Shown piece after piece: positions 13,801 through 24,800 of a stretch of DNA of 64,000 nucleotides. Source of the stretch: Rhodospirillaceae bacterium (GTDB lineage: Bacteria > Pseudomonadota > Alphaproteobacteria > Thalassobaculales > Thalassobaculaceae); NCBI GenBank assembly GCA_018401495.1, contig JAGYJX010000011.1, forward strand, positions 124,001 through 188,000. The letters are read 5' to 3'. The position numbers and the translations under genes are program-made. The stretch's first letter is position 1; the number at the start of each line of letters is the position of its first letter. Under the pieces are notes generated by a model that saw nothing but the letters and a program-made list of their open reading frames with translations, was not told the DNA's origin and ran no database searches.

Positions 13801-16800
13801 CGCCGCCGGCACCGAAGGAGCTGACGCCGCCGCGCCGCGGCAGCGGCAGGCCGGCCGGATCGCGTCGCGCCGGCCAGGGCATCCCGGTCGCCGCCGGCAG
13901 CAGGCGCGTCCGCGCGAAATCGACCCGCCGGGTCGGCTGGCCGGCGCCGAGCGTCGGCGCCACCCGGCCGGCCTCGATCTCGAGCACCAGCTTGGTCAGG
14001 CCGGCCACCCCCGCGGCCGACTCCAGGTGACCGATGTTGCCCTTCACCGAACCCACCACCACGGGCTCAAGGCGGGCGGCACCGCCGTCGAGCGCGTCGG
14101 CCAGGGCGTTGAGCTCGATCGGATCGCCGAGATCGGTGCCGGTGCCGTGGCACTCGACATGCGCGATGTCGGCCCCACCGACCCCGGCCTTCGCCAGGGC
14201 GGCGGCGATGGCGCGGCGCTGCGCCACCGGGCTCGGCACGGTGTAGCCGGCGGTGCGGCCGCCGGCGTTCACGGCCGAGCCCAGGATCACCGCGCGGATC
14301 GGGTCGCCGTCGGCCAGGGCGCGGTCGAGCGGCTTCAGGACGAGCGCGCCCACACCCTCGCCCTGCAGGGTGCCGTCGGCGCCGTCGGCGAACGGCCGGC
14401 AGGTGTCGCTCGGCGACAGCATGCCCATGCGGCCGAGTTCGAGCGACTGCAGCGGATGCAGGATCAGGTTCACGCCGCCGGCCACCGCAACCGCGCACTC
14501 GCCGCGCGCCAGGCTGGCGCAGGCCAGATGCACGGCGGTCAGCGACGCCGAGCAGGCGGTGTCGACCGCCAGGCTCGGGCCATTGAAATCCAGGTGGTAG
14601 CTGACCCGGTTGGCGACCGACCAATGCCCGTTCTGCACGACCTTGCCGGCGGCGGTCGCCGGCAGTCCGACCAGCCGGTAAGGCTGGTTCATGACCCCCA
14701 CGAAGACCCCGACGTCGCCGCCGGCCGCCGGCCCGCCGGCACTGGGCCCGCAGGCCTTCAGGCCGGCCGGGGTATAGCCGGCCTCCTCGACCGCCTGCCA
14801 GGTGCACTCCAGGAACAGCCGGTGCTGCGGGTCCATCAGCCGCGCCTCCTTGGGCGCGATGCCGAAGAACAGGGGATCGAAGCGGTCGACGCCGTCGACG
14901 AAGCCGCCGGTGCGGACGGTGGCGCGGTCCGGCCGCGACGGATCGGTGAAATCATCGGCGGACCAGCGCTCCGCGGCCACTTCACCGATGGATCCGACTC
15001 CGTCCCGGAGATTTCGCCAGAAGCCGTCGAGATCCGGGGCACCCGGATAGCGGCCGGCCATGCCGATGACCGCGACCGGGCCGGAGCCGCCGCTGCCGGG
15101 AACGGCGGTCGCGACTTTCGGCGCGGCCAGCGCCCCGACGCGCTCCGGAAACGCTGCCAGCAGGTGCCGCGCCAGGCTGTCGAGGCTCTGCTGCTCGAAC
15201 AGCTCGGTGTCGCGAAGCTCCGGGAAGTCCGCCTTGAGGCGATTGGTGACGCCGACGGTCAGCAGCGAGTCCAGGCCGAAGCCGGCGAGAGGCGCCGCGG
15301 TGTCGATGTCGGTGTCGGGGCGCCCGAGCGCTTCGGCCATCACGGCCACCACATGCGCCAGGACGGCGGCGGTCCGGTCGCCGGCGGCCGGCACCGCGCG
15401 GGGCGACGGTAGCCTCGGCGCCAGCGCTGGAGGCGAACTCGCGCCGTCCATCCAGGCGATACCGGTCGGCGCGGCGCTCCGCCCCGACAGCTCCGTCCAG
15501 TGGCGCTGCGGCGCGAACCGGGTGCCGGGCAGCCGGACGGCTCGCGCGCCGGCGGGCCGCCAGGCTGGCGGGACGCAGCGCACCGCCGCGCAGCCAGGCG
15601 TCGATCGGGTCCGGGAGCAGCGCATCACTGGCGGCGCCGCGCAGCCAGGCGATCGCCCGGTCGCGGTCGCGGACCATTGCCGCGCGGCGCGCCGGCATCG
15701 GCTTACGGCCGGCCAGCAGGGTCCAGGCGACATCGTCCAGACGAATGGCCGGATCCGCCTCCAGGGCATCGGCAAGGGCCAGTGCCGCGGCCTCCAGCCG
15801 TGCTCCGTCGAGGGCCGAGAGCAGCAGCGGGAACGGTCCGGGACCGCAGGCCGGGCGGCTTGCCGGCAGCGGCGCCTCCTCGAGCACCACGTGCACGTTG
15901 GTGCCGCCGAACCCGAAGGAGCTGACACCGGCGGTGCGGCGCCCACGCTCCGGCGGCGGCCATGGGCGGGCGGCGAACGGAACGTAGAACGGCGAGCCGT
16001 CGAAGGCGATCTCCGGGTTCGGCGCCGCGAAGCCAGGGACCGGCGGAATGGTGGCGTTCTCCAGCGCCAGGATCGCCTTGACCAGGCCGGCGATGCCGCT
16101 CGCGACGTTCAGATGCCCGATCGAAGCCTTGGCCGATCCGACCGCGATCGTGCCGGCCGGTACGCCGGCGAACACCCGGCTCAGCGCCTCGATCTCAATG
16201 GGGTCACCGAGGCGGGTGCCGGTTGCGTGCGCCTCGATCAGCCCGATGTCGGCGGGATCCAGCCCGGCGACGGTCAGCGCCTCGCCCACCGCCAGCGCCT
16301 GCCCCTGGACGCTGGGCGCCAGGTAATCCGCCTTGACCGCGCCATCGTTGTTGGCAGCGGAGCCGCGGATCACGGCACGGATCGGATCGCCGTCCGCCAG
16401 CGCCCGGGCGAGCGGCTTGAGCACCACCAGGCCGCCGCCATTGCCGGGAACCGTGCCGTCGGCCGCGGCGTCGAACACCCGGCACGCCCCGGTCGGCGAC
16501 AGCATCAGACCGGGGACGTGACGGTAGGCTCCCTGTGGCAGGGCGATCGAGATGCCGCCGGCGATGGCGAGGTCGCACTGCCCGCCAAGCAGCGCCTCGC
16601 AGGCGGTGTGGACCGCCAGCAGGGCGCTGGAGCAGGCGGACTGCACGACCACCGCCGGGCCGGTCAGGCCGAGCTTGTGGGCGATACGGGTAGCCGCGTA
16701 GTCCTTCTCCGCCGAGGTGAGATCGAAGACCGCGTCCTCGTCGCCCGCCGCCGCGGCCGGCACGTAGCCGGAACTGGTCAGCGCCACGAAGGTGCCGACC

Positions 16801-17231
16801 ACCTGCTCCGGGTCGCCGGGCGCCTGCCCGGCCTGCTCCATCGCCTGCCACGCCATCTCCAGCAGGATGCGCTGCTGCGGGTCGAGACGGGCGGCGCGGC
16901 GCGGAGGAATACCGAAGAAGTCGGCATCGAAGCGGTCGACGCCGTCGAGCACGCCAAATGACCGGATGACCCGTGGATCGGAACGGTCCCCGGGGCCGGT
17001 CCCGTGCGCTTCCAGCTCGTTCCCGGAAAGGCTGGTCAGCCGCGATCGGCCGGCAGCGAGGTCACTCCAGTAGGCGGTCTCGTCGCCGGCCCCTGGAAGC
17101 CGGCATGCCAAGCCGATCACGGCAAGGCAGCACTCTCCATCAAGCGGGCGGGGATCGGGCATGCCGCGGCTCTCGTGGTCTGTGAGTGACGCTCGGTCCA
17201 GGTCCCCAACCAAGGTCCGATGCGGCATCAT
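7849..17231 (-). CDS. trans-AT PKS A1 (KS-ACP-KS-DH-KR-MT-ACP-KS)
   Basis: Polyketide synthase of 3127 aa after repair. Order: KS1 (about residues 35-455, Cys about 200 in QSACSSALL, EAHATGT, KASIGHL), ACP (GLDSLL, near 15280), KS2 (DTACSASL near 14550), DH (HRVRGRPTLP near 13260; DAALQ near 12800), KR (GGAGGIG near 11830; SSANSFAAMAGQANY near 11430), C-methyltransferase (EFGAGTGS near 10560), ACP (GTDSLL near 9820), KS3 (DTACSSAL near 9100). No AT is present. KS1 has the form seen after NRPS modules, matching the PCP that ends the upstream gene B. The protein stops after KS3; the rest of that module is in A2. Start chosen at the first of two ATGs, 10 nt after AAGGA; a later ATG at 17162 is possible. 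Frameshifts: extra base at about 15540-15560, missing base in the G run 13770-13773, missing base at 8391-8393. Repair gives exactly 3128 codons. An IS sits 41 bp upstream of the start. Confidence 0.93.
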
Positions 17232-17255
17232 TCCCGACGATTCCTTCACCCGCAA

Positions 17256-17271
17256 GTGCAGACTTTGGTCC
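17256..17271. repeat. 16-bp target-site duplication, left copy
   Basis: GTGCAGACTTTGGTCC lies directly against the left end of the ISNCY-like element and recurs exactly at its right end (18664-18679). A long duplication like this is known for some ISNCY-group (IS1202-like) elements. Confidence 0.85.
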
Positions 17272-17351
17272 TGTAGCTGACTCACGATCTGTCCGGATTT
17301 TGTAGCGCGTGAAGTGTCCGGTTTTTGAATCGCTCCAAAGAGGGGGCGCTG

Positions 17352-18527
17352 ATGAACCGGGCCGGAGTGCTGCAAGGGGTACGACAGATGAGGTTCGAGA
17401 CGCTTTTGGATCGTCATGAGCGAGGCGAACTGAACCAGGTGGAGGCTGCTGAGATGCTGGGGATCACGGAACGGACATTCCGGCGCTGGCGGGATCGGCT
17501 TCGCGACGAGGGTCCGGTGGGGTTGGTCGACCGTCGGATTGGCAAGCCGTCGAGCCGCCGCGCCTCACCGGTTGAGATCGCGCGGATGCTAGGGCTTTAC
17601 CAGGAGCGCTACAGCGACTTCACGGTGAAGCACTTCCACGAGCAGCTTGTGAAGCGTCACAACTACAAGCTCGGCTACACGGTGACCCGTGTGAACCTTC
17701 AGGCGGCGGGCTTGGTGAGGCCGGCGCCTCGGCGCTCGGCGCACCGCCGCAAGCGGCCACGGCGCGCGCTGCCGGGGGAGATGCTGCATCAGGACGCCTC
17801 GCGCTTTGCATGGCTCTCAGGCGAGGCGCGCGAATACGATCTGGTGGTCACCCTGGACGACGCGACCAGCGCGATCTACTCGGCCTTCCTGGTCGAGGAA
17901 GAAGGCACCGCGTCGAGCCTTCGGGGGTTGGGCGAGGTGCTCGAGCGGCACGGCCTGTTCCACGAGCTCTATACCGATCGGGGCAGCCACTACTTCTACA
18001 CCCCGAAGGCTGGCGAGACGGTCTCCAAGACGGTGCTCACCCAGGTTGGGCGGGCGCTGGCCGATCTCGGCATCCATCATATCGCGGCCTACTCTCCGGA
18101 GGCGCGCGGCCGCTCGGAACGCGCCTTCCGCACGCTGCAGGATCGCCTGCCCAAGGAGTTGCGGCTCGCCGGGATCACCACCGCAGCGGCCGCCAACCGC
18201 TGGATCGCCGAGACCTACATCGCGGACTACAACGCCCGCTTCGCCGTCGCCGCCGAAGGAGCCGGCACCGCCTTCGTGGCGATCGATGAGGACGCCTGGC
18301 GAGACGCCATGTGCGTCCAGGACTACCGCCAGGTCGGCAACGACAACACCGTGCGCTGGAAAGGCCGTATCCTGCAAATCCCGCCGAGCCGCCTGCGCCC
18401 GCACTTCGTGCGCGCCAAGGTCCGCCTGAACGAGTACCCGGATGGCGCCATCGCCCTGTTCTGGGGACCGCACCGCATCGCCGACTTCCCGCCTCTCAAA
18501 GAGGAACAGACCGACATGGCCGCGTGA
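17352..18527 (+). CDS. ISNCY-like DDE transposase
   Basis: Transposase of 391 aa. The N-terminus has a helix-turn-helix (about residues 20-60, with EAAEMLGITERTFRRW). A second DNA-binding region and a basic stretch (about 120-145) follow. The integrase-like catalytic core (about 145-300) shows HQDASRF, VTLDDATS and the ERAFRTLQDRLPKEL block. This layout matches ISNCY-family transposases as I know them; the exact subgroup is inference. The ATG follows GAGGGGG; a longer TTG start at 17325 is less likely. The reading frame is undamaged, unlike the copy at 47854-49027, so this copy is the best candidate for an active enzyme. Confidence 0.88.
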   Translation: MNRAGVLQGVRQMRFETLLDRHERGELNQVEAAEMLGITERTFRRWRDRLRDEGPVGLVDRRIGKPSSRRASPVEIARMLGLYQERYSDFTVKHFHEQLVKRHNYKLGYTVTRVNLQAAGLVRPAPRRSAHRRKRPRRALPGEMLHQDASRFAWLSGEAREYDLVVTLDDATSAIYSAFLVEEEGTASSLRGLGEVLERHGLFHELYTDRGSHYFYTPKAGETVSKTVLTQVGRALADLGIHHIAAYSPEARGRSERAFRTLQDRLPKELRLAGITTAAAANRWIAETYIADYNARFAVAAEGAGTAFVAIDEDAWRDAMCVQDYRQVGNDNTVRWKGRILQIPPSRLRPHFVRAKVRLNEYPDGAIALFWGPHRIADFPPLKEEQTDMAA

Positions 18528-18543
18528 ACCGCTTCGACGCGCC

Positions 18544-18601
18544 AGCCCAGTGGGCCAGCCTACGGCGCGCCTACGGCGACCTCCGGCTGGCCCACTGGGC
18601 T
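18544..18601 (+). terminator. perfect 17-bp hairpin after transposase
   Basis: AGCCCAGTGGGCCAGCC (18544-18560) is followed by a 24-nt loop and its exact complement (18585-18601). The hairpin starts 17 bp after the transposase stop. It has no T tract, so intrinsic termination is uncertain; it could block readthrough or serve transposition. It is conserved in the other copy at 47781-47837. Confidence 0.5.
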
Positions 18602-18663
18602 CTTCAACGGAAGCGGACAGATCACGCGCTACAGATACCGGACAACTTGACGCGTCAGCTACA

Positions 18664-18691
18664 GTGCAGACTTTGGTCCAGACTTTGGTCC
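18664..18691. repeat. right target duplication plus 12-bp tandem repeat
   Basis: GTGCAGACTTTGGTCC (18664-18679) duplicates 17256-17271. AGACTTTGGTCC is then repeated head to tail at 18680-18691. Before the IS inserted there were two tandem AGACTTTGGTCC units upstream of A1; they could be an operator, which is speculative. Confidence 0.7.
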
Positions 18692-18834
18692 GGCCGAAAT
18701 TTAATCCCCCTATAGTAGTTCGATCGGATGAACGACTGCTGCGCGGCTAGGGCCTATCGCGGGACGTCCCCGCGGCGGCATATGTTCCGAAATCGGCTCG
18801 CAACGCACGGATCCGAGCGTTTCGAACGGCGGGG

Positions 18835-21800
18835 TCAGACCCGCTCCGGCACTTTGAAGCGATCCCGGAAAGCCTGCCGCAACATCGACCTGCGCCTGAG
18901 CGGAGCAGCGGCCTCGGTGGCATCCGACGGGCCTTCCGGCGGCTCTGATGGACCGGCATCCACCGCCGCCGTAGCGCGGCGGCCGGCCGGCCGCGACAGA
19001 TGGTCGGCCAGACGCGAAACCGTCGGATGCTCGAACAGGTCGGTTACGCGGGTCTCCAAGCCGAGCTCGCTCCTCAATCTGCGGTTTACCACGACCGCCG
19101 ACAGGGAGTCCGCGCCGAGGTCGAAGAAGGATGCATCCGACGATACCGCCTCCAGCCCCACGACCTCGGCGACGATGGCCGCGATGCGGCCAACCAACTG
19201 CGCACGATCATGGGCGGTTGGCGCCGCCCCGCCCGGCATCGCGGCGCGCTCAATCGTCCCGCCCGGCCCGGATCCTTCCGACGCGGCTACCACAGCCCCA
19301 CGCTCCACCGCCTGGCGGTCGACCTTGCCATTCGCGGTCAGCGGCAGCGACGCATGCTGGCGGATCGCCCGCGGCACCATGTAGTCCGGCAGCGACCGCG
19401 CCAGATCCGCCCGCAGCGCCTCCGCGTCGAGCCGGTCGCCGGCCGGCACCACGTGCAGCACCAGCCGCCGGCGTCCCTCCGGCCCGGCCTCGCCTTCGGC
19501 GACAGCCATGGCCAACCGAACCGCCGGATGCGCCGCCGCCACGGCCTCGATCTCGCCGAGCTCGATGCGGAACCCGCCGATCTTCACCTGGCCGTCGCGC
19601 CTCCCGAGGAACTCGATGAGCCCGCCGGCACGCCAGCGCCCCCGGTCGCCGGTGCGATACATCAGTTCACCGCTAACCGGGTGCTGGATGAACGCCGCCG
19701 CGGTCTTTGCCGGATCACCCCAGTAGCCGCGGGCCAGCCCGGCGCCCGCGATGTAGAGATCGCCCTCGACGCCGTCGGCGCACGGCCCGAGGCTCTCGTC
19801 CAGCACGTGAAAGCGCTGGTTCCGCATCGGCCGGCCGTAGGGGATGCTGCGCCAGCCGGGCCGTGCCCCGTCGACCCGATGGCAGATCGACCAGATGGCG
19901 GCCTCGGTGGCGCCGCCCAGGCTGTAGAGGATCGCCCCGGGCACGCGGCGTGCCAGCGATCCGGGCAGGCCGAGCGGGATCCAGTCGCCGCTCAGCATCG
20001 CCAGGCGCAGGGTGTCGAGGCTGCCGGCGGGCGGGCCGCTCTCCAGCACCATGTCGAGCAGCATCGGCACCGAATTCCAGATCGTCACCCCCGCCGCCCC
20101 GGCCCGCGCGGCGAGTGCCTCCGGGTCGCGCAGCGTCGCGGGATCCGGCAGGACGACCGCGCCACCCGCGGCCGGCACCCCGAACAGGTCGTAGACCGAC
20201 AGGTCGAAGCCGAGCGACGACAGGCCGAAGACCCGGTCGCCCGGCCCGACCCCGAACCGGTCATTGCAGTCCAGCACCGTGTTCAGCGCCGCGCGATGCT
20301 CGATCATCACGCCCTTGGGCTCGCCAGTGGAGCCGGAGGTGAACAGCACATAGGCCAGGTCACCGGGTGCGGCGCGACGGTCCGGCATGGCCGCCGGAAG
20401 CGGCAGCGGCGCCAGCCCGTCCACCGGCACCACCCGCACGCCGTCCGGAACCGCCAGGCGGCCGGCCAGTGCGGCCGTGGTCAACACGATCCCGACCCCG
20501 CCCAGGGTGGCGAGCCGGCGGAAGCGCTCGTCGGGCAGGTCCGGGTCGAGCGGCAGGTAGGCGCCGCCGGCGACGCCGACACCGACCGTCGCGGCCAGTT
20601 GCCAAGCCGATTTTCCGAACGCCACCCCGACCAAGGCGCCCGGCCTGAGGCCCGGCAGCAGTGCGGCGACCGCCAGGGCGCGCCCCACCAGGTCGCCCAG
20701 CGTCCAGATCGCCTCCGGCGCGATCGCCGCGATCCGACCCGGCTCGGCCAGCGCCCGGCGCAGCAGCGGCTCGTGCAGCAGGTCGTCCGGCAATGGTCCC
20801 GCGGTCCGGTTGATTTCCGAGCGCGCCGCCTGCTCGCGCCGGGCGATCGCCTGCGTCGCCGAGCCGCCGAGATCGGCATCGGGTGCCGCGAGTGCGGCGA
20901 GGCCGCTCGCAAAGGCCTCGAAGGCGAGTTCGAACAGGCCGTCCGGAAACGCCGCGTCGACGCTGTCCCAGGTCATCACCAGGCGGCCGTCCTCCTCGAA
21001 CGCCTGCACGTCGAGCAGCACCTGCGGCGTCTGGGTGACGCCCCAGTCCAGCCGGCCGAGGCTGGTGATCCGGCGATCATGGCCGAGCACGGCACCATAG
21101 CCGAGCATGCTGGTGAAGACCCAGGCGAGCGCGCCGCGCACCGCCGGCGTGCCGAACCGACGGGCCGCCTCGACGCCGGAGACCAGAGCGTGGTCCAGCC
21201 GCTCGGCGACGGCGTCGGAGACCGACCGGAGCCGCCGGGCGAAGCCGGCCTCCCGGTCGCTGCCGACCGGGACCAGGATGGTCGAGGTGAAATCGCCGAT
21301 CACCCGGTCGACGTCGGGATGCACCGGCCGGCGGTCGTGGACCGTCAGGTTCAGCGAGAACTCGGAGGTTTCCGACCAGTGCGCCAGGGTCGCCCCGAGC
21401 AGGGTGAGCAGCAGCGCGTTCGGCGTCGCCCCACAGGCGCGGGCGTGTTCCCGCAGCCGCGTCCAGCCCTCTGCGGGCAGTTCGGTCCGGCGCCGCGTGA
21501 AGCGCGCCGCCCGCAGGTCGGCGTCGGAGCGTGCCCGCGGCAGCACCGGCGCCGGCGGCGTGCCCGCCATCGCCCGCTCCCAGAAGCCGAGCGCCCGGTC
21601 GCGCGCCGGTCCGGCGCGCAGGCGCTGGAAGGCCGCCATGTAGTCGCGGAACGTCAGCGCCGGTGCGGCCGGCGTCGCCGCCGGGTCGTCGTACAGCCGA
21701 CCCCAGTCGCGCAGCAGCCGGAACAGGCTCAGCACGTCGATGATCAGCAGGTCGATCGACAGGTGGAGCCGAGTGCCGGCGCCGTCGCGGGTGGTCTCAA

Positions 21801-24800
21801 TACGGAACAGTGGCCAGCTCGCCGGCTCGAACACCTCGTGGGCCATGCGCTCGCGGAGCGCAGCCAGCGGCGCCGCCGGCTCGCCGCCGCGCCAGTCGTG
21901 CACCGCGACGCGGTAGGGCGGGACCCGCGGCTGGATCCGCTGCATGCCGTCGTCGGTGAACACCGCCCGCAGCATGCCGTGCGCCGCGATCAGCCGGTTC
22001 CAGGCCGCCTCCAGCCGCCCCGTATCGAGCTCACGGTCGGTCACGAACTCCCAGTAGACGTGGCAGCCGGTGCCGCCGAGCGGAACCGACGGGCTGCGGC
22101 CGACCAGATAGGCGAGCTGCAGCTCGGTCAGGGCGAACGGCTCGTGTGCCGCCGCCGCGTCCGGTTCGGACAGCACCACCGCATCGGCGCCTTCGGAGTC
22201 CGCATCGGTCAAAATCGCTGCGATCGAACGGCCGCCCAGCAGGTCGCGCACCCCGACCGCGCAGCCGATCCGCGCCAGCCTCGCCCGGATCTCGATCGCC
22301 AGGATGCTGTCCATCCCCAGCTCGAGCGGCACGCTGTCCGGCTGCAGCCGGCCCGGCTCAAGGCCGAGTGCCGCCGCCACCACCGAGAGCGGCGTGACCG
22401 GGCCGTCCGCTGCGGCCGGCACCGGCGGCGCCGGCCAGTAGCGGCGGCGCGCGAACGGATATCCGACCGGTGCTGCCGGCACCGCCAGTCGTACCGCCGG
22501 CAGCGGCGGGGCCTCATCGAGCACGCGCGCCGGCTCCCGCGGGTCGACCAGGATCCGATGCCGGCGCGGCTCGTCGCCGGACAGCACCGCCGCCACGTCC
22601 GCCGGGTCGACCGCCTGGCCCGCCGCCCATCGGTGCAGCGCGGCGACGCGATCGTCGAGATCGGCACGCAGCGCCGCCGACAGCGTCACCGGCCCGGCCT
22701 CCCGCCCCCGGTGCAGCATCGTCGGCCGTCGGCTCCAGCACCGCGGCGGCGCAGGCGCCGTTCAGCGAGAAGCCGTTGACCAGGGTCGGCCCGACCCGTT
22801 GCCCAGCCCGCGCCGCGGGCACCAGCCGGCGGGACGGGAATGCGACATCGGCCGGGAGACGCGCGAGCCCGCCCTCGTCCCGGAAGCCGAGCACCGCGAC
22901 CGCCAGCGCCGACAGGCCGGAGACGGCGAGGCCGTGCCCGAGCACCGGCTTGACGGTGTCGACCGCCACCGGCGGGCCGCCGTCGTCGGGGAACAGCCCG
23001 GCCAGGGCCTCGGCCTCGGCCCGATCGCCGGCGACCGTGCCGACACCATGCGCCTCGACCGCCACCACATCGACCGCCGACAGGCCGGCGTCGCGCAGCG
23101 CGTCGCGCATGACCCGGAATTGGGCCGCCGCCGATGGTGCCGTCAGACCGTCACCGCGCCCGGCCTGGCGAAGCGCCGTGCCGCGCAGCACCGCGCGCAC
23201 CCGGTCGCAGTCGGCACGCGCCGCCGCCAGCGGCTTGAGCACCAGCACCACCGCGCCCTCGCCCAGCACGATGCCGTCGCCGTCCGCCTGGAACGGTCGC
23301 GGTACGCCGCTGCCGGACAGCAGGCCGGCCGACGCCACCCGCCGGGTGAAGGCCGGTCCGCTCTGCACGCTGGCGGCGCCGACCACCGCCAGGCGGCATT
23401 CACCGCGGCGCACCGCGCCGGCGGCGAGATGAAGGGCTCCGAGGCCCGAGGCACAGGCGAGATCCACAGTCATCGCCGGGCCCTCGAAACCGAAGACATG
23501 CGCGATCCGGGCGGCACTGCTCGACGGCAGCAGGGCAGCCAGCGATTGTGCCTCGAGCGGATGCCCGGCGGCCTCCAGCGTGCGCGCATAATCGCCCTCG
23601 CTGCAGCCGACGAACACCCCGACCGCCTCGTCATCGCCGAGATGGCGGTCCGGCCGGCCGGCGTCGGCCAGGGCCGCCAGGGTCTGCTCCAGCAGCAACC
23701 GCTGCTGCGGATCGATCAGGATCGCCTCGCGGTCGGACACGCCGAAGCGGGCGGCGTCGAAGTCCCAGGCGTCGGCGAGGAACGCTCCCCGCACCGGACC
23801 AGCATCCGGCCACCGACCCTCCGGAATTGGCCCGAACGCGGAATTCCCCGACCGGATCAGCCTAGACAGGGCGGCCAGGCTGCAGGCGCCAGGGAAACGT
23901 CCGGCGATGCCGACGACGGCGATGGCGGCATCATCGGCCGCCGACAGAGCGGCTGCGATTGAAACGGCCGGGAGCGGCGCGGCCGGCGGGGTGGCGGCCG
24001 GCGGCGGACGGGCCTCCCCGCCGATCCGCGCTCGCAACGCCGCTGGCGTGGCCAGGCCGGCGATGGTCGCGGGATCGAGCTGGACCCCGGTCGCGGCGGC
24101 CAGCTTGTCGGCCAGGTCGAGCGAGAGGATGGAGTCGAGCCCGAGCTCGTCGAACCTTGCGTCGGGGTCGAGACGGGCCGGATCGATCCCCAGCACCTCG
24201 GCGACCAGCGCCAGGATCCGGTCGCCCGGCTCGCGGCCGTCCGAAACCGCGACCGGCGGCACGTCGATCCGGGCGGGCGATGGCGCGGGCGCCTCGCCCA
24301 GCCACGCCGCGACCAGCACGCCCTGCACCGGGCCGTCGGCGTCGGCGGGGCCGTCCAGTGCGACGATCCGGAATAGCCCGTCGAGCGCCGCCCGCCACTG
24401 CCGCGAGGTCAGCAGCGGCCCGGCGCCGGCGCGCTCGTCGGCCGCCAGCCACCAGCCCGGCAGCAGGCCGAAGATCGCGGTGTGATGCGCTCCCGGCCGC
24501 ATGATCTCGTTGAGCACCAGGACGGCACCCGAGGCCATGCGCCGGCCGAGCCGGCGGAGCATTGGACGGATCTCGACAGTGACGTGCAGCGCATTGGCCG
24601 CCAGCACCACGTCGAAGGCGCCGAGGCCGTCATGGCCCGCGGGATCGGCGTCGAAGTCGTAGGGGCTGGCCGAGAACCAGGGCCGGCCGGTCCCGAACCA
24701 GTGGCGGGCGCGCCGCAGGAAGGCCTCCGACAGGTCGCTGAAGACGTAGGCGACCCGGTCCTCCCCGCCGTCCGCGATGGCGTCGAGCGCCGCCAGCACC

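Larger units (their letters stand above)
17272..18663 (+). mobile_element. ISNCY-like insertion sequence, copy 1 (intact)
   Basis: This 1392-bp element is bounded by TGTAGCTGAC at the left and its complement GTCAGCTACA at the right. Each end also carries subterminal TGTCCGG and TGTAGCGCGTGA repeats. It is flanked by a perfect 16-bp direct repeat. It holds one intact transposase gene on the plus strand, opposite to the flanking PKS genes. It lies in the roughly 195-bp gap between gene B (stop 18835) and A1 (start 17231), 41 bp upstream of the A1 start, so it interrupts no coding sequence but may alter A1 transcription. Two further copies lie at 40637 (fragment) and 47719-49107 (inverted). Confidence 0.9.

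Noticed and set aside
17164..17417. Extended N-terminus of A1 into IS DNA
   Set aside because: The open frame continues upstream into the ISNCY end by chance; ribosome site and homology place the start at 17231 or 17162.
19000..22779. 1259-codon plus-strand open frame
   Set aside because: Antisense to the Cy-A-PCP module of gene B, which is unambiguous.
22745..23960. Calling the second KS of gene B catalytically dead
   Set aside because: It is divergent, but Cys and both His residues are present, so loss of activity is not supported by the sequence.
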